64,000 bases of DNA from DMER64 sp049652385 (GTDB lineage Bacteria; Bacteroidota; Bacteroidia; Bacteroidales; UBA932), in assembly GCA_049652385.1 (NCBI GenBank), contig JBASDX010000003.1:162687-226686 (forward strand). The letters run 5' to 3'. This document shows, piece after piece, positions 42,719 through 50,398 of this stretch. The notes under the pieces were generated by a model. The model worked only from the letters and a program-made list of their open reading frames with translations. It made no database searches and had not been told where the DNA came from. Each line of letters begins with the position of its first letter. The stretch's first letter is position 1. The translations under genes were made by a program, and so were the position numbers.

Positions 42719-43795
42719 ATGAGAAGAATATTAACTCTGCTGGTAGCGCTTCTTCTAACAGGAGCGCTTGTCGCACAACAATACCAATTTACAAAAGTAG
42801 TTGATAACCCGCATACTAAAGCAAAACATCAGGGACGCACAGGAACGTGCTGGTGTTTCGCTACTTTATCGTTACTGGAAAGTGAGCTTATAAGGATGGG
42901 AAAAGAACCCCTGGACCTGTCCGTTATGTATACTGTACGCGGCGTCTATAAAACAAGGTATTTTGATAATTATTTAAGAAGAGGCAAGGGCAATCTGGGT
43001 CCGGGCTCGCTCAGCCATACGGCAACACGTGCTGTGGCAAAATACGGACTTATACCACTTTCTCTTTATCCGGGTATTAACTATGAGTCTGAAATTCACA
43101 ACCATACAGAACTGCAAGGCTACATTGACGCCATGGCAGAAATCCCCATCAGGTTGCGAAACTTCAGTCCCCAGGCAGCCCTTATGCTGGAAGCCGCTCT
43201 GGACATATACCTGGGCGAAGTTCCCGAAACCTTTGTTTACGATGGAAAAGAACACACTCCCCTCTCGTTTGTCAGTTACCTGGGCTTATCTATGGACGAT
43301 TATGTTGAAATCACAAGTTATACACACCATCCTTTCTACCAACAAGTTCCTTTTGAAGTACCCGACAACTGGGAGCATGCACTGTATTATAACGTACCTC
43401 TTGATGAATTCATGGCCATAGCAGACTATGCACTTACCCAGGGGTACACCCTTGCCTGGGACGGTACGCTCACTAAAAATTTCTCACAACAAAAAGGCCT
43501 GGCCCTGGAACCGGCAGGTGAAAATCAAGAAGAGGAGTTACACATAACTCAGGAAATCCGTCAGGACATGTACCAGACTTTCAAATCTCCGGACGACCAC
43601 CTGATGCACATCACAGGTATTGTCCGCGATCAAAACGGAGTAAAATACTACATCACTAAGAACTCCTATGGAAATACAGGGGCTCACAACGGCTACATAT
43701 ACATGTCTGAAAATTATTTCAAAGCCCGGGGCCTGTCCTATATGTTGCATAAAAATGCCATTCCTAAAGAAATCAGGAAAAAACTAGGACTTTGA
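42719..43795 (+). CDS. Exported C1B cysteine aminopeptidase, short form B
   Basis: 358 residues with a signal peptide ending LVAQ. It is a paralogue of the preceding gene: Gln38 and Cys44 in KHQGRTGTCWCFATL, histidine in DDHLMHITGIV, and asparagine in TKNSYGN, where the usual NSWG has Tyr in place of Trp. The region around residues 255-275 is shorter than in the first copy. The two genes form a tandem pair. Its stop codon overlaps the TTG start of pssA. Confidence 0.88.
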   Translation: MRRILTLLVALLLTGALVAQQYQFTKVVDNPHTKAKHQGRTGTCWCFATLSLLESELIRMGKEPLDLSVMYTVRGVYKTRYFDNYLRRGKGNLGPGSLSHTATRAVAKYGLIPLSLYPGINYESEIHNHTELQGYIDAMAEIPIRLRNFSPQAALMLEAALDIYLGEVPETFVYDGKEHTPLSFVSYLGLSMDDYVEITSYTHHPFYQQVPFEVPDNWEHALYYNVPLDEFMAIADYALTQGYTLAWDGTLTKNFSQQKGLALEPAGENQEEELHITQEIRQDMYQTFKSPDDHLMHITGIVRDQNGVKYYITKNSYGNTGAHNGYIYMSENYFKARGLSYMLHKNAIPKEIRKKLGL

Positions 43796-44517
43796 GAAAA
43801 ATCACAAAACATATCCCCAATGCCATTACTTCGCTGAACTTGTTGTGCGGCGCATTGGGGATTATTTTTATTTGCGGGGGCAGTCTTACCCTGGCTTTCT
43901 GGCTTATGGTGGCTGCCTCTGTTTTTGATTTTCTGGACGGTTTTGCAGCCCGCCTGCTCAAAGCCTATTCTCCTATGGGAAAAGAACTGGATTCTCTTTC
44001 AGACGTGGTAAGCTTTGGGTTGCTGCCCTCTTTTATGCTGTATTATTGCTACCGTCAGGCAGCTCCGCTGGAATGGATGTCTTTTCTTCCTTTTGTATTG
44101 GTTGTATTTTCTGCCATAAGACTTGCAAAGTTCAACGTAGATACACGTCAAACGGAGCATTTTCTGGGATTACCCACGCCGCCCTCGGCTTTGTTGGTAG
44201 CCTCCATGGTGCTTTACGCACAGCATAGCAACGCCTGGCATACATGGTTTACATCCGTATGGTTTATCCCGTCATTGGCCGTATTCCTCTCTGTATTGAT
44301 GGTCAGCAACTTTCCTATGTTCTCCCTAAAAATCAAAAGTCTTTCCTATAAGGATAACGCCATCCCCTTTACCTTTCTTGCCCTTTGTATCATAATCGTA
44401 ACGGGTATTGCCCTTACAGGCAGACACGTGTCCCTGATGTTGATGTGTTGCTGCTGCCTGTATATAACAATGTCCGGAATCTTGTGGATATCCGGACATC
44501 ATCATAAGAAAGTGTAA
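43792..44517 (+). CDS. pssA: CDP-diacylglycerol-serine O-phosphatidyltransferase
   Basis: 241-residue membrane protein with the CDP-alcohol phosphatidyltransferase motif spread over DFLDGFAARLL and PMGKELDSLSD (DG..AR..G...D...D). It makes phosphatidylserine for phosphatidylethanolamine synthesis. The start codon is TTG at 43792, overlapping the TGA of the peptidase gene; no ATG precedes the first membrane segments, so a TTG start is the best choice. Its 3' end is 2 bp from the convergent hcp gene. Confidence 0.88.
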   Translation: MRKITKHIPNAITSLNLLCGALGIIFICGGSLTLAFWLMVAASVFDFLDGFAARLLKAYSPMGKELDSLSDVVSFGLLPSFMLYYCYRQAAPLEWMSFLPFVLVVFSAIRLAKFNVDTRQTEHFLGLPTPPSALLVASMVLYAQHSNAWHTWFTSVWFIPSLAVFLSVLMVSNFPMFSLKIKSLSYKDNAIPFTFLALCIIIVTGIALTGRHVSLMLMCCCCLYITMSGILWISGHHHKKV

Positions 44518-44519
44518 CC

Positions 44520-46145
44520 TTAGGCTACTTCCAGCTCAGGCTGTGGCCCGATTCCAAATTTTTCCACCAATACATTCACTACGTTGGGTGACAAGAAAGC
44601 CGGCAATGTGGGTCCCAGGTGGATATTCTTCACTCCCAGGCTGAGCAAAGCCAATAATACGATTACGGCCTTTTGCTCGTACCATGCAATATTGTAGAAA
44701 ATGGGCAGGTCGTTGACACTGTCCAGACCAAATGCCTTTTGCAGAGCCAAAGCAATGACTACCAAAGAATAGCTGTCGTTACATTGTCCTGCGTCAAGCA
44801 CGCGGGGAATACCATTGATATCACCCAATGGCAGCTTGTTATACCTGTATTTGGCGCATCCGGCTGTTAAAATCACATTGTCTTTGGGCAAGGCCAAAGC
44901 ATAGTCTGTATAATATTCACGGCTCTTATGGCGTCCGTCACATCCGGCCATAACTACAAAACGTTTGATGGCTCCTGATTTCACAGCTTCTACTACCTGA
45001 TCTGCCAAGGCCAGCACCTGCTGGTGTGCAAAACCTCCTATGATTTCACCTTTTTCAATTTCCGTGGGAGGTTGGCATGTTTTGGCTTTTTCAATCAATT
45101 CTGAAAAATCTTTCTTGCCACCTTCAGGGCGGGCAGGAATATGTTTGGCACCGGGGTATCCTGCAGAACCTGTCGTATACATCCTGTCCAGATAGGTTGC
45201 GTCTTTGGCCAAGGGAACAATACAGTTGGTCGTAAACAGAATAACTCCGTTGAAGGATTCAAATTCTTCTTTTTGCCTCCACCATGCATTTCCGTAGTTT
45301 CCAATAAAATGAGGGTATTTCTTAAAAGCAGGATAGTAATTGGCCGGAAGCATTTCTCCGTGCGTATAAACGTCTACTCCCGTACCGGCCGTTTGTTCCA
45401 GCAATTCTTCCATATCTTTAAGGTCGTGACCGCTGATAAGGATACCGGGGTTCTTTCCTACGCCGATGTTTACTTTCGTCATTTCCGGATTCCCGTAAGC
45501 GGTAGTGTTGGCTTTGTCCAACAAGGCCATGGCCTGCACACCGTATTCACCCGTTTTCAACACTAACGAAATAAGCTCATCTACAGGTATATCTGTACGT
45601 GATACCTGATACAGTGCGTTTTCCATAAATGCATACAGGGTATTTTCTTCATATCCCAGGTTTGCAGCGTGTTCCGCATAAGCAGCCATACCCTTCAATC
45701 CGTAAACGGTCAATTGCTTAAGGGAACGGATATCTTCATCGGATTCACTCAGTACTCCAACGGAAGCCGCATGGGTTATGTAATCTGTTTTCTGAATATC
45801 TAAGGTAACTTCCGGCATGTCGGGAACTTGAACACCTTCTTTTTGGGCCAGTGCCAACAATTCTTTTTTCAGGGCCAAGCCTTTTTCTATACGGGCTGTC
45901 AAAGCCTCATCGTCAAAGTTGGCGTTTGTAATGGTGCTAAACAAGGCATCCATTATATAATGGTTGATCCGGCTATCGGCTTTTCCTGCTTGACGCAAAG
46001 CCTTCTGTATAATGGCCACGCCACGTGTTACATAAATCAACAAGTCTTGCAAGGCAGCTGTACCGGCTTCTTTTCCGCATACACCTTTTACCGTACAACC
46101 TTGATTACGTGCAGTTTCCTGACATTGATAACAAAACATGCTCAT
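44520..46145 (-). CDS. hcp: Hybrid cluster protein (hydroxylamine/nitric-oxide reductase)
   Basis: 541 residues. The N-terminal cluster ligands are in FCYQCQETARNQGC and VCGK, and the hybrid-cluster ligand segments (GHDLKDMEELLEQT, TNCIVP, AGCDGR, GQCNDSYS) are seen in order. HCP detoxifies NO or hydroxylamine in anaerobes. It follows the ferredoxin gene on the same strand after 51 bp and probably shares its promoter and palindromic operator. Start may be 46145 (MSMFC) or 46139 (MFC). Confidence 0.94.
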   Translation of the reverse strand: MSMFCYQCQETARNQGCTVKGVCGKEAGTAALQDLLIYVTRGVAIIQKALRQAGKADSRINHYIMDALFSTITNANFDDEALTARIEKGLALKKELLALAQKEGVQVPDMPEVTLDIQKTDYITHAASVGVLSESDEDIRSLKQLTVYGLKGMAAYAEHAANLGYEENTLYAFMENALYQVSRTDIPVDELISLVLKTGEYGVQAMALLDKANTTAYGNPEMTKVNIGVGKNPGILISGHDLKDMEELLEQTAGTGVDVYTHGEMLPANYYPAFKKYPHFIGNYGNAWWRQKEEFESFNGVILFTTNCIVPLAKDATYLDRMYTTGSAGYPGAKHIPARPEGGKKDFSELIEKAKTCQPPTEIEKGEIIGGFAHQQVLALADQVVEAVKSGAIKRFVVMAGCDGRHKSREYYTDYALALPKDNVILTAGCAKYRYNKLPLGDINGIPRVLDAGQCNDSYSLVVIALALQKAFGLDSVNDLPIFYNIAWYEQKAVIVLLALLSLGVKNIHLGPTLPAFLSPNVVNVLVEKFGIGPQPELEVA

Positions 46146-46196
46146 AGTAAAAATAGTTTTAAAAAATAGTTCGCAAATATATAAATTATTGATAGA

Positions 46197-47033
46197 TCAT
46201 GGTATCCATTCCTCTGACTTCACTTTTCCGGTTGCCGTCATTACCATTTTTTTGACAGGTATATACCTCTCTGCACGCTCTCGTGCCATACCCACCAACT
46301 TCATAAGACCAGAGCAACAAGGCACTTCCATTACCAACACCGTCAACGTTTCTATACCTCCCGGTCCCATCAAAACGGCCAATTTTTCAACGTACTTGTC
46401 TAAATTTCTATCCAACTTTGGACAGGCAATAGCCAGCACTTTGTTTTTCATAAAACGCTCGTGAAAATCCGGAGCTACAAAACCGGAACAATCAGATGCC
46501 AGAAGCAAATGCGCACCGGCAAACAAAGAGTTCATGGGGTTGATCAAATGCAATTGAACCGGAAATTGGCGAACAGGCTGATTGGCTACAGCATCGGGCC
46601 GTGTTTGCGCCACCGGTTTATAGGACGTCCAGGGCACAGGCTGTGGTTTGGGTTGTTTCTCTTTGTCCAGGTTCAGTGATGTTAAATCCACCTGTATGTT
46701 GTGTTTTTTCAGATAATCAATACCTTCTTGTAAAAACCCCATTTCACCATGGTCCTTAAGGTGTCTGAAATGCGCCAGAATTACGGCTTCTCCTTTAGGC
46801 ACCACTCGTTCCATTACAGCTGCCTCGTTATAGGGTTCCGCCTCTCTTTCTTCCAGAGAAATGGCTCCTTGTGGACAATCCGGAATGCAAGCACCCAACC
46901 CGTCGCAATACAAGTCGCTTACGATGACAGCCTTACCATTTACCAGTTGCAAAGCTCCTTCATGGCAGCCCTCTACACAAATACCGCAACCGTCACAAAG
47001 GTCCTCATCTATTTTTATTATCGTTCTTTTCAT
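46197..47033 (-). CDS. HCP-associated 4Fe-4S ferredoxin-like protein
   Basis: 278 residues. Cluster motif 1 is C13-x2-C16-x2-C19-x3-C23. Motif 2, CDGLGACIPDCP (43-54), lacks the second cysteine of the usual motif, as in other ferredoxins next to HCP. The C-terminal 180 residues contain cysteines in ASDCSG, IACPK and EVPCCSG that might bind another cofactor. It probably passes electrons to Hcp. First gene of the hcp transcript, divergent from the Crp/Fnr regulator. Confidence 0.85.
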   Translation of the reverse strand: MKRTIIKIDEDLCDGCGICVEGCHEGALQLVNGKAVIVSDLYCDGLGACIPDCPQGAISLEEREAEPYNEAAVMERVVPKGEAVILAHFRHLKDHGEMGFLQEGIDYLKKHNIQVDLTSLNLDKEKQPKPQPVPWTSYKPVAQTRPDAVANQPVRQFPVQLHLINPMNSLFAGAHLLLASDCSGFVAPDFHERFMKNKVLAIACPKLDRNLDKYVEKLAVLMGPGGIETLTVLVMEVPCCSGLMKLVGMARERAERYIPVKKMVMTATGKVKSEEWIP

Positions 47034-47051
47034 GCTTTTTCAAATTGTCGG

Positions 47052-47059
47052 CAAAAATA
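47052..47059 (-). promoter_or_regulatory. TAnnTTTG -7 box, ferredoxin-hcp
   Basis: The minus strand reads TATTTTTG, 18 nt upstream of the ferredoxin ATG. The palindrome at 47080-47099 is centred about 34 bp upstream of this box. Confidence 0.55.
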
Positions 47060-47079
47060 AAACGAATCAACGGATAGAG

Positions 47080-47099
47080 TTTGTAACATTTGTTACAAA
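47080..47099. promoter_or_regulatory. Crp/Fnr-type palindromic operator
   Basis: TTTGTAAC-ATTT-GTTACAAA, perfect 8-bp arms, between the divergent ferredoxin-hcp and Crp/Fnr genes. It has the GTAAC-N4-GTTAC form that, from memory, is assigned to HcpR-type regulators. If transcription starts 7 bp from each -7 box centre, the site is centred near -41.5 for ferredoxin-hcp (class II activation) and near -35 for the regulator gene. Confidence 0.75.
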
Positions 47100-47113
47100 A
47101 GGAGAAAAATACG

Positions 47114-47121
47114 TATATTTG
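47114..47121 (+). promoter_or_regulatory. TAnnTTTG -7 box, Crp/Fnr regulator
   Basis: The plus strand reads TATATTTG, 6 nt from the ATG at 47128, so the message is probably leaderless. Confidence 0.55.
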
Positions 47122-47127
47122 TACCTA

Positions 47128-47766
47128 ATGAAAGGTATTTACAAAGTTGCCCTTTTTGAAGGGCTGGACGAAACATTCATAGATTTGCTGCTGGACCGGT
47201 CATACCGTATTCAAAAATATGAAGCAGGCGTATTACTGGCCGTACAAGGCGATGCATACAAATCACTGCTCATAGTTTCCGAAGGCATGCTGCGTGCTGA
47301 AATGACCAATCCGGATGGTGCAAAAATAATTGTAGAAGACATCAAAGCTCCCCGCGCCGTGGCACCAGCCTTTCTCTACGCCAAAAACAACACCCTTCCC
47401 GTCAGTATTTTCACAGTACAACCTTCAGTCATCGTATCCATCCCCAGAAAAAACCTTTCAGAGATGATGCAGCAGAACGAAAAAGTTCTGGAAAATTATT
47501 TAAGAGATATATCGGACAGAAGCCGTTTCCTCTCCAACAGGTTACGTCTGATTACTTTTGGCACCATCAAAAACAAACTTATAAATTATTTTATGGAATT
47601 GGACTCCAACAGCCGTCAAAAATCTCTGAACATACCGCATACACACCAGGAACTGGCCGACATGTTTGGTGTTACCCGTCCGGCACTTACCCGAGCCATC
47701 CGGCAATTGGAAAAAGACGGCATCATAAGGAAAAATGGAATACGTACTTATACTTTATTAAAATGA
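47128..47766 (+). CDS. Crp/Fnr-family regulator (HcpR-like)
   Basis: 212 residues: an N-terminal cyclic-nucleotide-binding-type beta-barrel (VLLAVQGDAYKSLLIVSEGML) and a C-terminal winged helix with HTHQELADMFGVTRPALTRA. No N-terminal cysteine cluster is seen, so it is not a classical Fe-S FNR; HcpR proteins sense NO via haem. Divergent location next to hcp and the palindrome supports control of hcp. A longer open frame upstream (to 46861) runs antisense to the ferredoxin gene and is rejected. The stop overlaps the MBL gene start (ATGA). Confidence 0.88.
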   Translation: MKGIYKVALFEGLDETFIDLLLDRSYRIQKYEAGVLLAVQGDAYKSLLIVSEGMLRAEMTNPDGAKIIVEDIKAPRAVAPAFLYAKNNTLPVSIFTVQPSVIVSIPRKNLSEMMQQNEKVLENYLRDISDRSRFLSNRLRLITFGTIKNKLINYFMELDSNSRQKSLNIPHTHQELADMFGVTRPALTRAIRQLEKDGIIRKNGIRTYTLLK

Positions 47767-48620
47767 AAAACCTGAACATTCTTATTGACAACAGACCGTC
47801 ACCTGCCAACCGATCCCATTTGCTTACAGAGCACGGATTGGCCATTTGGTTTGAAAAAGATCAAAAAAAGTGGCTGATAGACACAGGTGCCTCAGCTGCG
47901 TTCATACAAAATGCAGAGCAATTGGGCATCCCTGTTTCGCAAGCGGACTATTTGGTTCTTTCCCATAACCACAACGACCACACCGGTGGTTTGGAAGATT
48001 TTTTCAAACACAACACAAAGGCTGCTGTACATGCCTCGGAATGGTTAAAAAAGAGTACATGTTACTCCATGAAAGAAGAAACACCCAAAGAAATAAGTAC
48101 AAACAAGAAATGGCTAAACGATTATGCTCACAGGTTTGTATGGCATCCGCAGGAAAACGTATACCTGACGGAGCATGTTGCGCTTCTGGGAAATATTCCA
48201 TCTGATTATCCGTTACCGGCAGGCAACAAAACCTTGTACTGGCAATACAATAAAGAATTTCTGCCCGACCCCTTCCATCACGAACTGGCTGTACTCATTC
48301 ACTCCGGTTGCGGAGATATTGTCATTTCCAGTTGTACACACAAAGGCATCTTAAATACATTACAGGCAGCAAAGAACTTTTCCGGAAAAGCTCCCTTATA
48401 CTTTATCGGAGGCTTGCATCTGAAAGACGGCATGGAGCCGGAACAGGGAATAGCACGGATGGCTAAAATCCTTAATACAACATACCCCGGAATACACATC
48501 TATACCGGACATTGCACGGATGACAAATCGTTTGATATGTTGAAAATCCATATGCAGAACAAGTTAACCCTATTTCACTCCGGCTATCCGTTCGGGCAAT
48601 TTTGCCAACAAATTATGTAA
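47763..48620 (+). CDS. Metallo-beta-lactamase-fold hydrolase
   Basis: 285 residues. Zinc motif SHNHNDHTGG (HxHxDH, residues 68-73) is present, with later histidines in SCTHKG and TGHC. It resembles the MBL group annotated as dihydropterin-related phosphate synthases or RNase-Z-like small-molecule hydrolases. No C-terminal flavodoxin domain is present, so it is not a flavodiiron NO reductase. It overlaps the Crp/Fnr gene by 4 bp and is probably co-transcribed, suggesting a role in the same stress response. Substrate unknown. Confidence 0.8.
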   Translation: MKNLNILIDNRPSPANRSHLLTEHGLAIWFEKDQKKWLIDTGASAAFIQNAEQLGIPVSQADYLVLSHNHNDHTGGLEDFFKHNTKAAVHASEWLKKSTCYSMKEETPKEISTNKKWLNDYAHRFVWHPQENVYLTEHVALLGNIPSDYPLPAGNKTLYWQYNKEFLPDPFHHELAVLIHSGCGDIVISSCTHKGILNTLQAAKNFSGKAPLYFIGGLHLKDGMEPEQGIARMAKILNTTYPGIHIYTGHCTDDKSFDMLKIHMQNKLTLFHSGYPFGQFCQQIM

Positions 48621-48663
48621 AATGGCTATTGTCTGCAAGCAAAAACAGGCGGACCTTTGCACC

Positions 48664-49125
48664 ATGAAAACAATACTTACTTTTTTAGCCATGCTCCCTG
48701 CGCTTCTTGTAACAGCAGGATGCAACGAACCGTCAGAAGAATCAAAAGAAAATAAAATTATAGTTATGGAATTGACAAAAGAAGAATTTATCAAACGTGT
48801 GTATGATTACGAAAAAAATCCGAATGAGTGGAAATACGCAGGAGACAAGCCTGCCATAGTAGATTTTCATGCTACCTGGTGTGCGCCTTGTAAAATGCTG
48901 GCTCCTGTTCTGGAAGAAATAGCCAAAGAATACAAAGATAAAATCTATGTTTACAAAGTAGACGTAGACAAGCAAGGAGAATTGGCAGCAATTTTTGGTG
49001 TACGCAGTGTTCCGACACTGCTATGGATTCCTATGGACGACAGGCCGAGTATCTCTCAGGGAGCTCTTCCAAAAAGTCAAATGGAGTCTATTGTTAAAAG
49101 CACTTTATTGAAAGAAAAAGAATAG
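48664..49125 (+). CDS. Thioredoxin-like lipoprotein
   Basis: About 153 residues. A signal peptide ends VTAGC (Cys20), making it a lipoprotein. The thioredoxin fold carries the redox motif WCAPC (Cys73, Cys76) and the cis-proline region SVPTLLW. It likely reduces disulfides in the periplasm. The ATG at 48664 begins the signal peptide; an upstream ATG (48622) would add 14 polar residues in front and is less likely. It lies 43 bp after the MBL gene. Confidence 0.88.
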   Translation: MKTILTFLAMLPALLVTAGCNEPSEESKENKIIVMELTKEEFIKRVYDYEKNPNEWKYAGDKPAIVDFHATWCAPCKMLAPVLEEIAKEYKDKIYVYKVDVDKQGELAAIFGVRSVPTLLWIPMDDRPSISQGALPKSQMESIVKSTLLKEKE

Positions 49126-49131
49126 GTTTTG

Positions 49132-49139
49132 TATATTTG
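49132..49139 (+). promoter_or_regulatory. TAnnTTTG -7 box, AraC gene
   Basis: The plus strand reads TATATTTG, 6 nt before the ATG at 49146. A TTG at 49137 lies inside the box and cannot be the start. Confidence 0.55.
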
Positions 49140-49145
49140 CCGCAT

Positions 49146-49982
49146 ATGGAATATGCGTGCATCACACCTTTGCGAGGAAGCCTGGTTGTTACGGATGAAC
49201 TCCATAACAACCGGGCTCTTTTCCTTAATAACGAACTCTACAAATTCATTTGGGTTCGTAAAGGAACCGTAACCCTGAAAGTAGACCACGTGATGCTTAG
49301 TCTGGAAGAGAACCAGGTACTTCCTTTATCTAACAGCCATAATATCCAATTTGAAAACATTAGTGGTCAGTACGTTTCCATTCTTTTCAACAGCAATTTT
49401 TATTGCATCTACAAATCAGACAACGAAGTCTCCTGTAACGGGTTTCTTTTTACCGGCTATTCCAATCTGATGCTCCTGAAAATTAACAAAGCCCAGACTG
49501 TAATACTGGAGCGTATTTTTTCCGATATGATGCTGGAGTATAATACTGAGGACGCACTTAAAGAAGAGATGTTGCGCTTACACCTGAAACGTTTCATCGT
49601 TACATGTACCCGCATAGCAAGGGAAACGCTTTCCATAGATCCTATGAACGAGCAAGGTTTTGACTTGGTCCGGCAGTATTATATCCTGGTAGATAAATAT
49701 TTTCGGGAAAAGAAAAAAGTTGCCGACTACGCAGAACTGTTGCACCGCTCTCCAAAAACGTTAACAAACTTGTTTGCTATTTATGATTTACCGGCCCCTT
49801 TGCAAGTAATCCACGAACGTATTGAAGCAGAAGCAAAGCGTTTGTTGCTTTACAGTGCTAAAAATGCTACAGAAATTGCTGATATTCTGGGATTTGACGA
49901 TTTGGCTTCTTTTAGTCGTTTTTTTAAGCGAACTTCGGGGAAAAGTATCAGTGCTTTTAAAAAAGACCATTTAATAAAATGA
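49146..49982 (+). CDS. AraC-family transcriptional regulator
   Basis: 278 residues. An N-terminal cupin-like sensing half and a C-terminal AraC HTH pair: KKVADYAELLHRSPKTLTNLF is the first helix-turn-helix, and ATEIADILGFDDLASFSRFF with FKRTSGKSISAF the second. The sensing domain ligand is unknown. It overlaps the truncated lipocalin gene downstream by an ATGA. It may have controlled that gene or the thioredoxin lipoprotein. Confidence 0.85.
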   Translation: MEYACITPLRGSLVVTDELHNNRALFLNNELYKFIWVRKGTVTLKVDHVMLSLEENQVLPLSNSHNIQFENISGQYVSILFNSNFYCIYKSDNEVSCNGFLFTGYSNLMLLKINKAQTVILERIFSDMMLEYNTEDALKEEMLRLHLKRFIVTCTRIARETLSIDPMNEQGFDLVRQYYILVDKYFREKKKVADYAELLHRSPKTLTNLFAIYDLPAPLQVIHERIEAEAKRLLLYSAKNATEIADILGFDDLASFSRFFKRTSGKSISAFKKDHLIK

Positions 49983-50398
49983 TAAGACTCAAAACCATAT
50001 TTATTACCCTGCCGGTTGTCGTATTTCTTATTTGTACAGGCTGCTTTGAAGATACGCCTTATATATCTTACAGAGACACCATTACCCATATGGACCTGGA
50101 GCTGTTTTTAGGTACCTGGCACGAAGTAGCACAGATAGGAAAATCAGAAAAGGAGCACATTGCTCAAACCGTCTATAGAAGTTATAGCGACCCCAAAGGC
50201 TCTTTACACCTTATGGTAGAAAGCAGGAAGTATACAGTCTACGGTCCTTTGCAGAGTAAGAAAGGCATGCTCAAATGGAACGAAGACCTTCCCGGGGTCC
50301 TGAAGATCTCTTTTCTCTTAAATTTCTATCAAGAATATTACGTCCTGTATCTTGCGGATGATTATTCTGTATGTAGTCGACCCTTAAAAAGTATTTAA
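49979..50398 (+). pseudogene. Lipocalin (Blc-like) gene, 3' end cut by IS
   Basis: 139 codons. Signal peptide ending CTGC (lipoprotein), then lipocalin signature LELFLGTWHEVAQIGKSEKE, and LKISFLLNFYQEYYVLYLADDYSV, which matches the penultimate strands of Blc. The coding sequence enters the IS5-like element at 50376: the last seven codons (SRPLKSI) are IS sequence. About 40 residues (final strand and C-terminal helix) normally present in Blc are missing. The gene is therefore 3'-truncated and probably inactive. Confidence 0.75.

Noticed and set aside
46861..47127. 89-codon N-terminal extension of the Crp/Fnr regulator
   Set aside because: Antisense to the ferredoxin gene and includes the palindrome and promoter; normal family start at 47128.
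47763..48620. Flavodiiron NO reductase next to the HcpR-like regulator
   Set aside because: The MBL protein lacks a flavodoxin domain, so it is only called an MBL-fold hydrolase.
49137..49145. TTG start of the AraC gene
   Set aside because: The TTG is part of the TATATTTG promoter box; the ATG at 49146 is used.
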